Assembly: GCA_017399685.1 (NCBI GenBank) | Contig: JAFQBM010000028.1 | Location: 1-64,000 of the forward strand | Direction of reading: 5' to 3' | DNA from: Lachnospiraceae bacterium | GTDB taxonomy: Bacteria > Bacillota > Clostridia > Lachnospirales > Lachnospiraceae | DNA: 64,000 bases | Notes under the pieces: model-generated | The model's database searches: none | The model's input: only the letters and a program-made list of their open reading frames with translations | What the model was told of the DNA's origin: nothing | In this document: positions 9,236-18,171 of the stretch, one piece after another | Position numbering within the stretch: position 1 is the stretch's first letter | Layout of the letters: every line of letters begins with the position of its first letter | Position numbers and translations under genes: made by a program

Positions 9236-10812
9236 TACGAATCACACAGATTAAATTACCTATTTCACATACTGAGAAAGATCTTCTGCGTGAAATCTGT
9301 AAAAAGCTAAAGTGTAATGAAACTGAATTTGAATATAAACTATCGAAAAAATCAATCGATGCCAGAAAAAGAGAGGGATTACAATACATATATAGTGTAG
9401 ATGTCCGTCTTTTAAAAAGAAAAGAAGAGAATTTGAAAATAAAATCTCCTAATATTTCGATTTTTAAAGAAGATTATTACCAAATGCCTGTTTTAAACAA
9501 AGAAATGGATTCACCTATTATTGTAGGAGCAGGACCGGCAGGTCTTTTTTGCGGATTAATTCTGGCAAGAGCCGGTGCGAAACCCATCCTTTTAGAGCAG
9601 GGAGAACCGGTAGAAAAACGAGCCAAGACAGTAGAAGAATTCTGGAAACACTCTAAACTTACCCTGCATTCCAATGTCCAGTTTGGTGAGGGGGGTGCCG
9701 GAACTTTTTCTGACGGGAAACTGAATACAGTAGTAAAAGATAAATACAAAAGACAGACCTTTGTTCTAAATACGTTTGTGGAACATGGAGCAAATGAAGA
9801 AATCTTATACTTAAACAAACCCCACGTTGGAACCGACGCTTTACTTAAGATTGTAAAAAGTATAAGGGAAGAAATTATTTCTTTGGGAGGACAGGTACGA
9901 TTCGAAAGCAAGGTAACAGATTTTACGATTCAACAAGGAAAGATTACCCATATCACGATGAACGAGAAAGAAACCATACCTTGTTCAAAATTGGTATTAG
10001 CCATTGGCCACAGTGCCAGAGACACTTTCTTTTTATGCCAGAAAAAAGGTCTTCCCATGATTCAAAAATCCTTTGCCATTGGATTGCGGGTAGAACATGA
10101 TGCGAAAATGATACAAAAGGCAAGATACGGTGACAGTAAAGAAGCCATGCTGCTTCCTGCTGCTGATTATAAATTAACCCATCAGGCAAAAAACGGAAGA
10201 GGAGTTTTTAGCTTTTGTATGTGTCCAGGAGGATATGTGGTAAATTCTTCCTCATCTGAACATATGTTGGCAGTCAATGGAATGAGTTATTCAAAACGGG
10301 ATGCGAAAAATTCCAATAGTGCCATTGTCGTAACAGTGAATCCAGAAGATTTTGATTCCCAGGACGCTTTAGCAGGTGTTTTATTCCAGCAAAAATGGGA
10401 AAAAGCTGCTTTTTTAGCTGGTGGAAGCGATTATTCCATACCAGTTCAAAGACTTTCTGATTTCCAACAGAAAAAACTTTCTACCGGATTTTCTGATTTT
10501 ACACCATGTATCAAAGGCAAATTTTCTTTTGGATTGTTAAATGATTGTTTACCTCCTTATGTAATTAATGCTATAATAGAGGGCATGAATGAATTTGGAA
10601 AACAGATTCCTGGCTTTGACCATCCTGAAACTTTACTTTCCGGTGTAGAAACCAGAACTTCCTCTCCGGTAAGAATCTTAAGGGATGAAAGCTTTCAAAG
10701 TAAAATTCAGGGCATTTACCCTTGTGGGGAAGGTGCCGGATATGCCGGAGGTATTACTTCTGCTGCCATTGACGGAATAAAAGTAGCAGAAGCAATCTTG
10801 CAATCCAATTAA
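9232..10812 (+). CDS. COG2509-type FAD-dependent protein
   Basis: The 526-residue protein has an N-terminal alpha/beta region of about 85 residues, then an FAD-binding motif GAGPAGLFCGLILARAG and the family segments NVQFGEGGAGTFSDGKLNT and CMCPGGYVVNSSS. Near the end, ETRTSSPVRILRDE and CGEGAGYAGGITSAAIDG complete the COG2509 pattern. The family is widespread in Firmicutes and functionally uncharacterised, though it is often found near cell-envelope and division genes. ATG 9232 overlaps the preceding stop and has GGGAGG upstream; a longer frame starting inside the previous gene is not supported. Confidence 0.85.
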   Translation: MIRITQIKLPISHTEKDLLREICKKLKCNETEFEYKLSKKSIDARKREGLQYIYSVDVRLLKRKEENLKIKSPNISIFKEDYYQMPVLNKEMDSPIIVGAGPAGLFCGLILARAGAKPILLEQGEPVEKRAKTVEEFWKHSKLTLHSNVQFGEGGAGTFSDGKLNTVVKDKYKRQTFVLNTFVEHGANEEILYLNKPHVGTDALLKIVKSIREEIISLGGQVRFESKVTDFTIQQGKITHITMNEKETIPCSKLVLAIGHSARDTFFLCQKKGLPMIQKSFAIGLRVEHDAKMIQKARYGDSKEAMLLPAADYKLTHQAKNGRGVFSFCMCPGGYVVNSSSSEHMLAVNGMSYSKRDAKNSNSAIVVTVNPEDFDSQDALAGVLFQQKWEKAAFLAGGSDYSIPVQRLSDFQQKKLSTGFSDFTPCIKGKFSFGLLNDCLPPYVINAIIEGMNEFGKQIPGFDHPETLLSGVETRTSSPVRILRDESFQSKIQGIYPCGEGAGYAGGITSAAIDGIKVAEAILQSN

Positions 10813-10888
10813 TTTACGTTTATACTAAAATAACTGTGACCCTAAAAACAAACATAAAAGATAAAGGTTCTCAAAATGGAGGATTAAC

Positions 10889-11728
10889 ATGATAAATTAT
10901 AGAGATACCATGAAAGATAAAAAAAGAGTTGTAGTGAAAATCGGTTCATCTTCTCTTGTTCACCCTGAAACAGGAAATCTGGATTTAATTAAATTAGAGC
11001 GTCTGGTAAGAATGCTTTGTGATTTAAGAAACAGTGGAAAAGACGTTGTATTAGTATCTTCTGGTGCCATTGGAGTAGGTGCTAAAGTACTAGGTTTAAA
11101 GTCTCGCCCTACCACCACTTCCTTAAAGCAGGCATGTGCAGCCGTAGGTCAAGGACAACTTATGATGGTTTACCAAAAACTTTTCTCCGAATATCATCAG
11201 GATTCGGCACAGGTTTTAATCACAAAATATACCATGGCAGATGATACAAGCCGGAAAAATGCCAAAAATACGTTTTTGGAACTTTTAAACCTTGGGGTAG
11301 TTCCTATTGTAAATGAAAATGATACGGTAGCTACAGAAGAAATCGAAATCGGTGATAATGATACACTGTCAGCTTTTGTAACTTCCTTGGTGGAAGGAGA
11401 TTTATTAATTCTCTTATCTGACATTGACGGCCTTTACACCGACGACCCAAGAGTAAATCCAGATGCTACTTTATTACATCAGGTGGATGAAATTACAGAA
11501 CAGTTATTAGATATGGGCAAAGATACCAAAACTTCCCTTGGAACCGGTGGAATGGCTACAAAATTATCTGCTGCCACCATTGCAACCAAATCCGGTGCAG
11601 ATATGATTATTGCCAATGGTGAAAAAATGACCATATTAAATAAGATTTTTCAGGGTGAAGAGGTTGGAACTTTATTTTTAGCCAATAAAGACAAAGATTT
11701 TAATCTATTAGATTATATGAAAGAGTAA
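10889..11728 (+). CDS. proB: glutamate 5-kinase
   Basis: The enzyme phosphorylates glutamate, the first step of proline synthesis. The 279-residue length corresponds to the amino-acid-kinase domain alone; the C-terminal PUA domain of long ProB proteins is absent, a common short form in Clostridia. Conserved pieces are VVKIGSSSLV, VLVSSGAIGVGAKVLGL, VPIVNENDTVATEE and the TSLGTGGMATKLSAA loop. GGAGG precedes the ATG. The proA partner is downstream, separated by two small genes. No T-box or other proline-responsive leader could be seen in the 76 nt upstream. Confidence 0.96.
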   Translation: MINYRDTMKDKKRVVVKIGSSSLVHPETGNLDLIKLERLVRMLCDLRNSGKDVVLVSSGAIGVGAKVLGLKSRPTTTSLKQACAAVGQGQLMMVYQKLFSEYHQDSAQVLITKYTMADDTSRKNAKNTFLELLNLGVVPIVNENDTVATEEIEIGDNDTLSAFVTSLVEGDLLILLSDIDGLYTDDPRVNPDATLLHQVDEITEQLLDMGKDTKTSLGTGGMATKLSAATIATKSGADMIIANGEKMTILNKIFQGEEVGTLFLANKDKDFNLLDYMKE

Positions 11729-11738
11729 TCCAAAGTTA

Positions 11739-11766
11739 GTGGTTTACAAGATATGTCGTAAATCAC
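11739..11766 (+). repeat. short intergenic hairpin, copy 1 of a repeated motif
   Basis: GTGGTTTAC (11739-11747) pairs with GTAAATCAC (11758-11766), with one G-T wobble and a 10-nt loop. The segment GGTTTACAAGATAT recurs exactly at 18080-18093, again between genes of the same run. No U-tract follows. Confidence 0.5.
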
Positions 11767-11799
11767 CTGGCTTAATGAAATTGAAGGGAAAAAAGAGTT

Positions 11800-12015
11800 A
11801 TGACAGACGAAAAAATACAACGAATCAACGAGTTATATCATAAATCAAAACAAGAAGGATTAACAGAGGCAGAATTAGAAGAACAAAAAGCACTTCGAAA
11901 AGAGTTTATCGAGGCAATTCGTGGTGATTTAAAGAATTCACTAAACAATATTACCATTGTAAATCCCGATGGAACCACAGAAGATTTAAAGGACAGAGTA
12001 AAGAAGAAAAAATAG
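11800..12015 (+). CDS. DUF896 small protein (YnzC/UPF0291)
   Basis: The 71-residue product has the DUF896 two-helix hairpin: INELYHKSKQEGLTEAELEEQ, then LRKEFIEAIRGDLKNSL, followed by ITIVNPDG and a lysine-rich tail. In Bacillus the relative YnzC belongs to the SOS-induced yneA operon, but proteins of this family are widespread and no biochemical function is fixed. It is inserted between proB and the 5-FCL gene, 12 nt before the latter. No LexA box lies upstream of this copy. Confidence 0.88.
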   Translation: MTDEKIQRINELYHKSKQEGLTEAELEEQKALRKEFIEAIRGDLKNSLNNITIVNPDGTTEDLKDRVKKKK

Positions 12016-12027
12016 GAGCTGACCACA

Positions 12028-12573
12028 TTGGATAAATCTATCATAAGAGCTGAGATAAAAGAACAAAAAAGACAGTTAAGCAAAGAGCAAATATTAGAAT
12101 TATCCCATTTCTGCATTCAAAAACTGAATGAATTAGAATGTATGGAAAAATACGATGTTATCTGTCCTTATGTCAGCTATAATCAAGAAGTGTTTACCTG
12201 GGATTTTATCAAACAGCTGCGAAAGGATAATAAAAAGGTGGCTGTACCTAAGGTATGTGGAGATGAAATGGAGTTTTATTATATTAGACAGTTTTCTGAT
12301 TTAGTCCCCGGCGCCTATGGCATTTTAGAACCAGACACCAGACTGTTAATGACAGAACAAAAAGCTCTTATTATCATGCCTGGACTTGCCTTTGATGAAG
12401 AAAAAAACCGGATTGGCTATGGTGGTGGATTTTATGATAAATACCTGGAAAAACACCCGGATTTTTTCAAAGTTGCTTTAGCCTATGAATTTCAGATATA
12501 TCAGAAATTAAATACCGAGCAGTTTGATCTGAAACCGGATATCATTGTTACGGATAAAAGAGTGATTAGATAA
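12028..12573 (+). CDS. 5-formyltetrahydrofolate cyclo-ligase
   Basis: The 181-residue enzyme converts 5-formyl-THF to 5,10-methenyl-THF with ATP in folate metabolism. Family marks are [27 protein letters not shown] and the C-terminal nucleotide loop [25 protein letters not shown]. The start is TTG at 12028 with AGGAG about 9 nt upstream, and no ATG fits the family N-terminus better. Its place between proB and proA has no metabolic explanation and is probably an operon-level convenience. Confidence 0.93.
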   Translation: MDKSIIRAEIKEQKRQLSKEQILELSHFCIQKLNELECMEKYDVICPYVSYNQEVFTWDFIKQLRKDNKKVAVPKVCGDEMEFYYIRQFSDLVPGAYGILEPDTRLLMTEQKALIIMPGLAFDEEKNRIGYGGGFYDKYLEKHPDFFKVALAYEFQIYQKLNTEQFDLKPDIIVTDKRVIR

Positions 12574-12589
12574 TTTAGGAGGAATTGTT

Positions 12590-13837
12590 ATGAGTATTAT
12601 GAATACCATCGGAAAAAATGCGAAATCAGCATCCAGAAAATTAGGCTCCTTGGAGACGGTTAAGAAAAATGAATGTTTAAAGAATGTTGCAGATACCTTA
12701 GTTTCCCGTGTAGAGGAAATCCTTGCTGCAAACGAAAAAGATATAGAAAATGCAAAAGCAAATCATATGTCAGAGGCTTTGATTGACCGCCTTAGACTTA
12801 CCAAGGAAAGAGTCCTGGCTATGCAGGAAGGCATTATGCAAATTATTTCCTTAGAAGACCCTATTGGAGAAGTATTGTCTATGAAACAAAGACCAAACGG
12901 TCTTCTGATTGGAGAAAAGAGAGTTCCTTTGGGAGTAATCGGAATTATTTATGAATCCAGACCAAATGTAACCGTAGATGCTTTTTCTCTTTGTTTTAAA
13001 ACAGGAAATGCTGTGATTCTACGCGGAGGCAGTGATGCCATTCATTCTAATATCACCTTGGTAAAGATTATCCAGGATGCCTTAGAAACAAGCGGCGTTA
13101 ATAAATATGCTGTCCAATTACTAGAAGACACCAGTAGAGAAACTGCCGCGGAAATGATGAAATGCAACGAATATATCGATGTATTGATTCCTAGAGGTGG
13201 AGCCGGACTGATTAAAACAGTAGTAAATACTGCTACCGTACCTGTCATTGAAACTGGAACTGGCAATTGTCATATTTTTGTAGACGAATCTGCGGATTTT
13301 GAAAATGCCATTGATATCATTAAAAATGCAAAATTACAAAGATTAGGTGTTTGTAATGCCATGGAATCACTGGTAATTCATGAAAACATTGCAGAAAAAT
13401 TTTTACCAATGTTAGTAGAACAGATGAAAATAGAGCAGTGTGAAATGCGTGGAGATGCCAAAAGTGTTGCCATCCATGATTATATAAAAGCTGCTACGGA
13501 AGAAGATTTTAAGACGGAATACTTAGATAAGATTTTCTCTGTAAAGGTTGTAAAGAATGTAGAGGAAGCCATTGAACATATCAATGAGTGTAGTACCGGA
13601 CATTCTGAATCCATACTTACAAAATCTTATGAGAATTCTCAAAAGTTTTTAAATGAAATTGATTCTGCTGCCGTTTATGTAAATGCTTCTACCAGATTTA
13701 CTGACGGGTTTGAATTTGGTTTTGGGGCTGAAATCGGAATCAGTACCCAGAAGTTACATGCCAGAGGACCGATGGGATTATTGGCACTGACTTCCAAGAA
13801 ATTTATTATTTATGGAGAGGGACAAATTCGTAAATAA
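12590..13837 (+). CDS. proA: gamma-glutamyl phosphate reductase
   Basis: This 415-residue NADPH-dependent enzyme reduces gamma-glutamyl phosphate to the semialdehyde, the second step of proline synthesis. It has the aldehyde-dehydrogenase-like fold. Family stretches include [43 protein letters not shown] with the catalytic Cys later in [14 protein letters not shown], and the terminal [24 protein letters not shown] precedes the ATG. It follows the folate gene by 16 nt and shares its transcript. Confidence 0.96.
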   Translation: MSIMNTIGKNAKSASRKLGSLETVKKNECLKNVADTLVSRVEEILAANEKDIENAKANHMSEALIDRLRLTKERVLAMQEGIMQIISLEDPIGEVLSMKQRPNGLLIGEKRVPLGVIGIIYESRPNVTVDAFSLCFKTGNAVILRGGSDAIHSNITLVKIIQDALETSGVNKYAVQLLEDTSRETAAEMMKCNEYIDVLIPRGGAGLIKTVVNTATVPVIETGTGNCHIFVDESADFENAIDIIKNAKLQRLGVCNAMESLVIHENIAEKFLPMLVEQMKIEQCEMRGDAKSVAIHDYIKAATEEDFKTEYLDKIFSVKVVKNVEEAIEHINECSTGHSESILTKSYENSQKFLNEIDSAAVYVNASTRFTDGFEFGFGAEIGISTQKLHARGPMGLLALTSKKFIIYGEGQIRK

Positions 13838-13858
13838 GAAAGTCCCAATGATTTACAC

Positions 13859-13894
13859 ATATCTTTTAACTGCCAATGACTAGCTAAAAGATAT
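13859..13894 (+). repeat. intergenic hairpin between proA and miaB
   Basis: ATATCTTTTA (13859-13868) and TAAAAGATAT (13885-13894) form a perfect 10-bp stem with a 16-nt loop. The segment just before it, TGATTTACACATATCTT, is close to the reverse complement of the 11739 hairpin, so it may belong to the same family of elements. It could act as a weak terminator or mRNA-processing site; no U-run follows. Confidence 0.45.
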
Positions 13895-13917
13895 CATGTT
13901 TTGAAAGAGAGGTACCT

Positions 13918-15372
13918 ATGACAGACCAGAATTTTTTACAACAATGGAATGAAATTAATATCAATGAGCCGGCACCGGAAACAGAACCTTCCAGACAATA
14001 TTACTTTATGAAGAAATGTAAGGTTCTTCTAGAGGAAAAAACTCAGGAATTAGGTAGAAAACTTACCTGCTGTGCAGTAACCTTTGGATGTCAGATGAAT
14101 GCAAAGGATTCTGAAAAATTATTAGGTATTTTGGAGAATATTGGATTTGTTGCAACAGAATCTGAAGATGCTGATTTTATTATTTATAATACTTGTACCG
14201 TTAGGGAAAATGCTAATTTAAAGGTATATGGAAGACTAGGGTATTTAAAAAATAAGAAAAAGAAAAACCCAAACATGATGATTGCTTTATGCGGATGTAT
14301 GATGCAGGAACCAGAAGTAGTAAGTAAAATTAAAGAGTCTTACCGTTTTGTTGATTTGGTATTCGGTACTCATAATATTTATAAGTTAGCAGAACTGCTT
14401 TATCAGCGTCTGAATGAAAATAAAATGGTAGTTGATATTTTGGATGGAACTGATAATATCGTGGAAGATTTACCGGCAGAACGGAAATATTCTTTTAAAG
14501 CCGGAGTAAACATCATGTTTGGATGTAATAACTTCTGTACTTACTGTATTGTTCCTTATGTCCGTGGACGGGAACGAAGCAGAAATCCAAAGGATATCAT
14601 TCGGGAAATTGAAGCTTTGGTGGCAGACGGTGTAGTAGAAGTAATGCTGTTAGGACAGAATGTAAATTCTTATGGCAAAAATTTAGAAGAAAAAATTACC
14701 TTTGCCCAGTTATTACAGGAAGTAGAAAAGATTGAAGGCTTAGAGAGAATTCGTTTTATGACTTCACATCCAAAGGATTTATCTGATGAATTAATTGAAG
14801 TAATGAAACATTCGAAAAAGATTTGTAATCATATGCACCTGCCAGTACAATCCGGAAGTGACAGAATCTTAAATCGGATGAACCGTAAATACACCAAGGA
14901 ACATTATCTAAATCTGGTAAATAAGCTAAAAGAAAGTATTCCAAATATTTCTCTTACCACAGATATTATTGTAGGTTTTCCTGGTGAAACAGAGGAGGAT
15001 TTCTTAGAAACCTTAGATTTAGTAGAAAAAGTAGGTTATGACACAGCCTATACCTTTATTTATTCCAAACGTACCGGAACTCCAGCAGCAAAGATGGAGA
15101 ATCAGGTACCAGAAGATGTGGTAAAAGACAGATTCGACCGTTTATTAAAAACAATACAAACGATTTCAAAAGAAAAAACATATGCTTATGAAGGAACCGA
15201 TCAGCTTGTCCTTGTAGAAGGAGTCAGCGAACATGATAGTGCTTATGTGACCGGACGTTTATCCAATAATTTGTTGGTACACTTTAAAGCAGATTCTGAA
15301 CTAATTGGAAAATTAGTAAATGTTCACTTAGATGAGGCGAAGGGTTTTTATTACATTGGGCATCAGTGCTAG
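13918..15372 (+). CDS. miaB: tRNA-2-methylthio-N6-dimethylallyladenosine synthase
   Basis: MiaB is a radical SAM methylthiotransferase that adds the 2-methylthio group to i6A37 of tRNAs reading UNN codons. The 484-residue protein has the order UPF0004 domain (TFGCQMNAKDSEKL, NTCTVRENA, LCGCMMQEPE), radical SAM cluster CNNFCTYC at about residues 203-210, and a C-terminal TRAM domain. The three cysteines that bind the auxiliary [4Fe-4S] cluster are in place. The N-terminal extension of about 45 residues is usual in Clostridia. miaA, which makes its substrate, lies three genes downstream. Confidence 0.96.
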   Translation: MTDQNFLQQWNEININEPAPETEPSRQYYFMKKCKVLLEEKTQELGRKLTCCAVTFGCQMNAKDSEKLLGILENIGFVATESEDADFIIYNTCTVRENANLKVYGRLGYLKNKKKKNPNMMIALCGCMMQEPEVVSKIKESYRFVDLVFGTHNIYKLAELLYQRLNENKMVVDILDGTDNIVEDLPAERKYSFKAGVNIMFGCNNFCTYCIVPYVRGRERSRNPKDIIREIEALVADGVVEVMLLGQNVNSYGKNLEEKITFAQLLQEVEKIEGLERIRFMTSHPKDLSDELIEVMKHSKKICNHMHLPVQSGSDRILNRMNRKYTKEHYLNLVNKLKESIPNISLTTDIIVGFPGETEEDFLETLDLVEKVGYDTAYTFIYSKRTGTPAAKMENQVPEDVVKDRFDRLLKTIQTISKEKTYAYEGTDQLVLVEGVSEHDSAYVTGRLSNNLLVHFKADSELIGKLVNVHLDEAKGFYYIGHQC

Positions 15373-15381
15373 GAGGACAAT

Positions 15382-18066
15382 ATGGCAACATTCACACCTA
15401 TGATGCAGCAATACTTGGAAACAAAAGAGAAATACAAAGATTGCATTTTATTTTACCGTTTAGGTGATTTTTATGAAATGTTTTTTGAAGATGCTAAAAT
15501 AGTATCGAAGGAATTAGAATTAACGTTGACTGGAAAAAGTTGTGGTCAGGAAGAGAGAGCTCCCATGTGTGGAGTTCCTTTTCATGCTGCCGAAACTTAT
15601 TTAAACCGTCTGGTACAAAAGGGCTATAAGGTAGCTATCTGTGAACAGGTAGAAGATCCGAAAACAGCCAAAGGGCTTGTAAAACGTGATGTAGTACGAA
15701 TCGTGACCATGGGTACTAACATCAGTGCACAGGTATTAGACGAAACAAAAAATAATTATATTATGTGCGTTTATGCTGGGAAGGAACTGTATGGAATCGC
15801 CATTGCAGATATTTCCACCGGTGATTTTAAAACTACCCAACTTGAAAACAAAGATAAACTGATGGATGAAATCTGTAAGTTTTCACCTTCAGAAATGATT
15901 GCAAATATGGATTTAAATGAGTGTGGAATTCCGATTCAGATGTTAGCACAAAAAAACGGAATGGCAGTTACCTTTGAAAAAGAATATTTATTTGACAAAG
16001 ATTTGAGCGAAAAAGCATTAAAAGAACACTTTCAGATATCTGGTTTAGAGGGACTTGGCCTAAACGATTATCCTTTCGGAATTCGTGCATGTGGTGCTTT
16101 GATTTCCTATTTTTATGAAACACAAAAAAGTACTTTAAATCAGTTAATCGGAATTGAATCCTATACTACAGAGGAATTTTTAATTATTGACAGTTCCTCC
16201 AGAAGAAACCTTGAATTGTGTGAAACTATGAGAGAAAAACAAAAAAGAGGTTCTCTTTTATGGGTTTTGGATAAAACCAAAACTGCCATGGGTGCCAGAA
16301 TGCTAAGAAACTGGGTAGAACAGCCATTGGTCAATAAGGACGAAATTATAAAACGTTATGATGCCATTGAAGAATTCTCAGGACATGTTATGGTGAGGGA
16401 AGAATTAAGGGAATATTTAAATTCCATTTATGACCTGGAACGCTTAATGAGCCGGATTTGTTATAAAAGTGCAAACCCAAGAGATTTGATTGCTTTTAAA
16501 ACATCCATTGCATATTTACCAGCAATTAAAACTCTTCTTGCAGATGTCTCGCATTCCGAATTCATTCATTTTTTGAATCAAAAAATGGATTCTTTAGAAG
16601 ATTTATTTCATTTAATTGATGAAGCCATGCTGGAAGAATGTCCAATCTCTTCCAAGGAAGGCGGGATGATAAAAGACGGTTACAATGAAACTTTAGATTC
16701 GCTTAAAAAATCTAAAACAGATGGTAAGGATTGGCTGGCTGCTTTAGAAGAAAAGGAAAAAGAAGCAACGGGAATTAAAAACTTAAAAATTAAATTTAAC
16801 CGTGTATTTGGATATTATTTTGAAGTAACTAATTCCTATAAAGAACTGGTTCCGGATTATTTTGTTCGCAAACAGACCTTAGCAAATGCGGAACGCTATA
16901 CCACCAAGGAATTGGATGATTTGGCTGACATTATTCTTGGAGCAGAAGATAAGCTTTTCGCTTTGGAATATGAGATTTTTGTAGGCATTCGGGAACATCT
17001 TTCCAATCAGGTGCAAAGAATTTTAGATACAGCAAAGTCCATTGCAAAACTGGATGCCATTCTTTCTCTGGCAGTGGTGAGTGAACAGAATTCTTATGTC
17101 AGACCTCAGATTAATGAGGATGGTATGATAGATATTAAAGATGGTCGTCACCCGGTTGTTGAAAAAATGATTTCTAATGATATGTTTGTATCCAATGACA
17201 CGTACTTAAATCAAGATGCAAACCGTATCTCCATTATTACAGGTCCCAATATGGCTGGAAAGTCCACTTACATGCGACAGTCTGCCTTAATTGTATTAAT
17301 GGCACAAATCGGATGTTATGTACCGGCGTCTTTTGCTAATATTTCTTTAGTAGACAGAATTTTCACCAGAGTAGGAGCTTCGGATGATTTAGCTTCCGGA
17401 CAGAGTACTTTTATGGTAGAAATGAGCGAAGTGGCTAATATTTTACGAAATGCAACCAAAAGCAGTCTGTTAATTTTGGATGAAATTGGACGTGGAACCA
17501 GTACTTATGATGGGTTAAGCATTGCATGGGCAGTAGTGGAACATATCAGTAACGAATTAGGAGCAAAAACTCTATTTGCAACCCATTACCATGAACTAAC
17601 GGAATTGGAAGGAAAATTACCTGGTGTGCATAACTACTGTATTGCTGTAAAAGAAGAAGGAGACCATATAGTATTTCTTCGAAAAATTATTTCCGGTGGT
17701 GCAGATAAAAGCTACGGAATCCAGGTTGCAAAATTAGCAGGCGTACCGGATTCTGTGATTCAGCGCTCCAAGGAAATTGCAAAACAGTTAAGTGATTCCG
17801 ACTTAAACCGTACTACAGTAAATTCTATTGAGGTTTCCGGTATAGAGCCAGAGGAAAATTCCTCCCGTGTAGCACAGGAAATGAAAACAAAGAAAACGAA
17901 AGAAAAACATAAAAATTCCAATCAGGATGATAATCTGCAGTTTTCCTTCCTTCATTCTCTGGCAGAAACTGAAATTATCAATGATTTAAAGACAAAAGAT
18001 ATTAGTAACTTAACTCCTTTAGAGGCATTGATTTACTTAAATGACATTCAAAAGAAACTAAAATAA
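15382..18066 (+). CDS. mutS: DNA mismatch repair protein MutS
   Basis: MutS binds base mismatches and small loops and recruits MutL. The 894-residue protein has the mismatch-contacting GDFYEMFFEDA in the N-terminal domain, the connector and lever domains, and an ABC-type ATPase. Its Walker A is GPNMAGKSTYMRQ near residue 622, followed by LLILDEIGRGTSTYDG and ATHYHELTELE. A lysine-rich linker near residues 830-855 precedes the C-terminal tetramerisation segment. It is 10 nt downstream of miaB and precedes mutL, the standard arrangement. Confidence 0.97.
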   Translation: MATFTPMMQQYLETKEKYKDCILFYRLGDFYEMFFEDAKIVSKELELTLTGKSCGQEERAPMCGVPFHAAETYLNRLVQKGYKVAICEQVEDPKTAKGLVKRDVVRIVTMGTNISAQVLDETKNNYIMCVYAGKELYGIAIADISTGDFKTTQLENKDKLMDEICKFSPSEMIANMDLNECGIPIQMLAQKNGMAVTFEKEYLFDKDLSEKALKEHFQISGLEGLGLNDYPFGIRACGALISYFYETQKSTLNQLIGIESYTTEEFLIIDSSSRRNLELCETMREKQKRGSLLWVLDKTKTAMGARMLRNWVEQPLVNKDEIIKRYDAIEEFSGHVMVREELREYLNSIYDLERLMSRICYKSANPRDLIAFKTSIAYLPAIKTLLADVSHSEFIHFLNQKMDSLEDLFHLIDEAMLEECPISSKEGGMIKDGYNETLDSLKKSKTDGKDWLAALEEKEKEATGIKNLKIKFNRVFGYYFEVTNSYKELVPDYFVRKQTLANAERYTTKELDDLADIILGAEDKLFALEYEIFVGIREHLSNQVQRILDTAKSIAKLDAILSLAVVSEQNSYVRPQINEDGMIDIKDGRHPVVEKMISNDMFVSNDTYLNQDANRISIITGPNMAGKSTYMRQSALIVLMAQIGCYVPASFANISLVDRIFTRVGASDDLASGQSTFMVEMSEVANILRNATKSSLLILDEIGRGTSTYDGLSIAWAVVEHISNELGAKTLFATHYHELTELEGKLPGVHNYCIAVKEEGDHIVFLRKIISGGADKSYGIQVAKLAGVPDSVIQRSKEIAKQLSDSDLNRTTVNSIEVSGIEPEENSSRVAQEMKTKKTKEKHKNSNQDDNLQFSFLHSLAETEIINDLKTKDISNLTPLEALIYLNDIQKKLK

Positions 18067-18079
18067 CCAAGATAGTGAC

Positions 18080-18135
18080 GGTTTACAAGATATTCCATAA
18101 ATAATTAAGGAATAAGATGATTTGCATTCTAAACC
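18080..18135 (+). repeat. intergenic hairpin, copy 2 of the GGTTTACAAGATAT motif
   Basis: GGTTTA (18080-18085) pairs with TAAACC (18130-18135), enclosing TATTCC/GGAATA (18091-18096 and 18109-18114). The first 14 bases equal those at 11741-11754. It sits between mutS and mutL. No U-tract follows, so termination is unlikely. Confidence 0.45.
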
Positions 18136-18171
18136 AAAGAAAAAGATTCATTTTAGAAAGGATTTGTGAAA

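Noticed and set aside
10813..10888. T-box leader upstream of proB
   Set aside because: The 76-nt gap is too short and lacks the T-box sequence and an associated terminator.
11800..12015. SOS control of the DUF896 gene, by analogy with ynzC in the Bacillus yneA operon
   Set aside because: No LexA-type box lies upstream; the gene is inside the proB-proA transcript.
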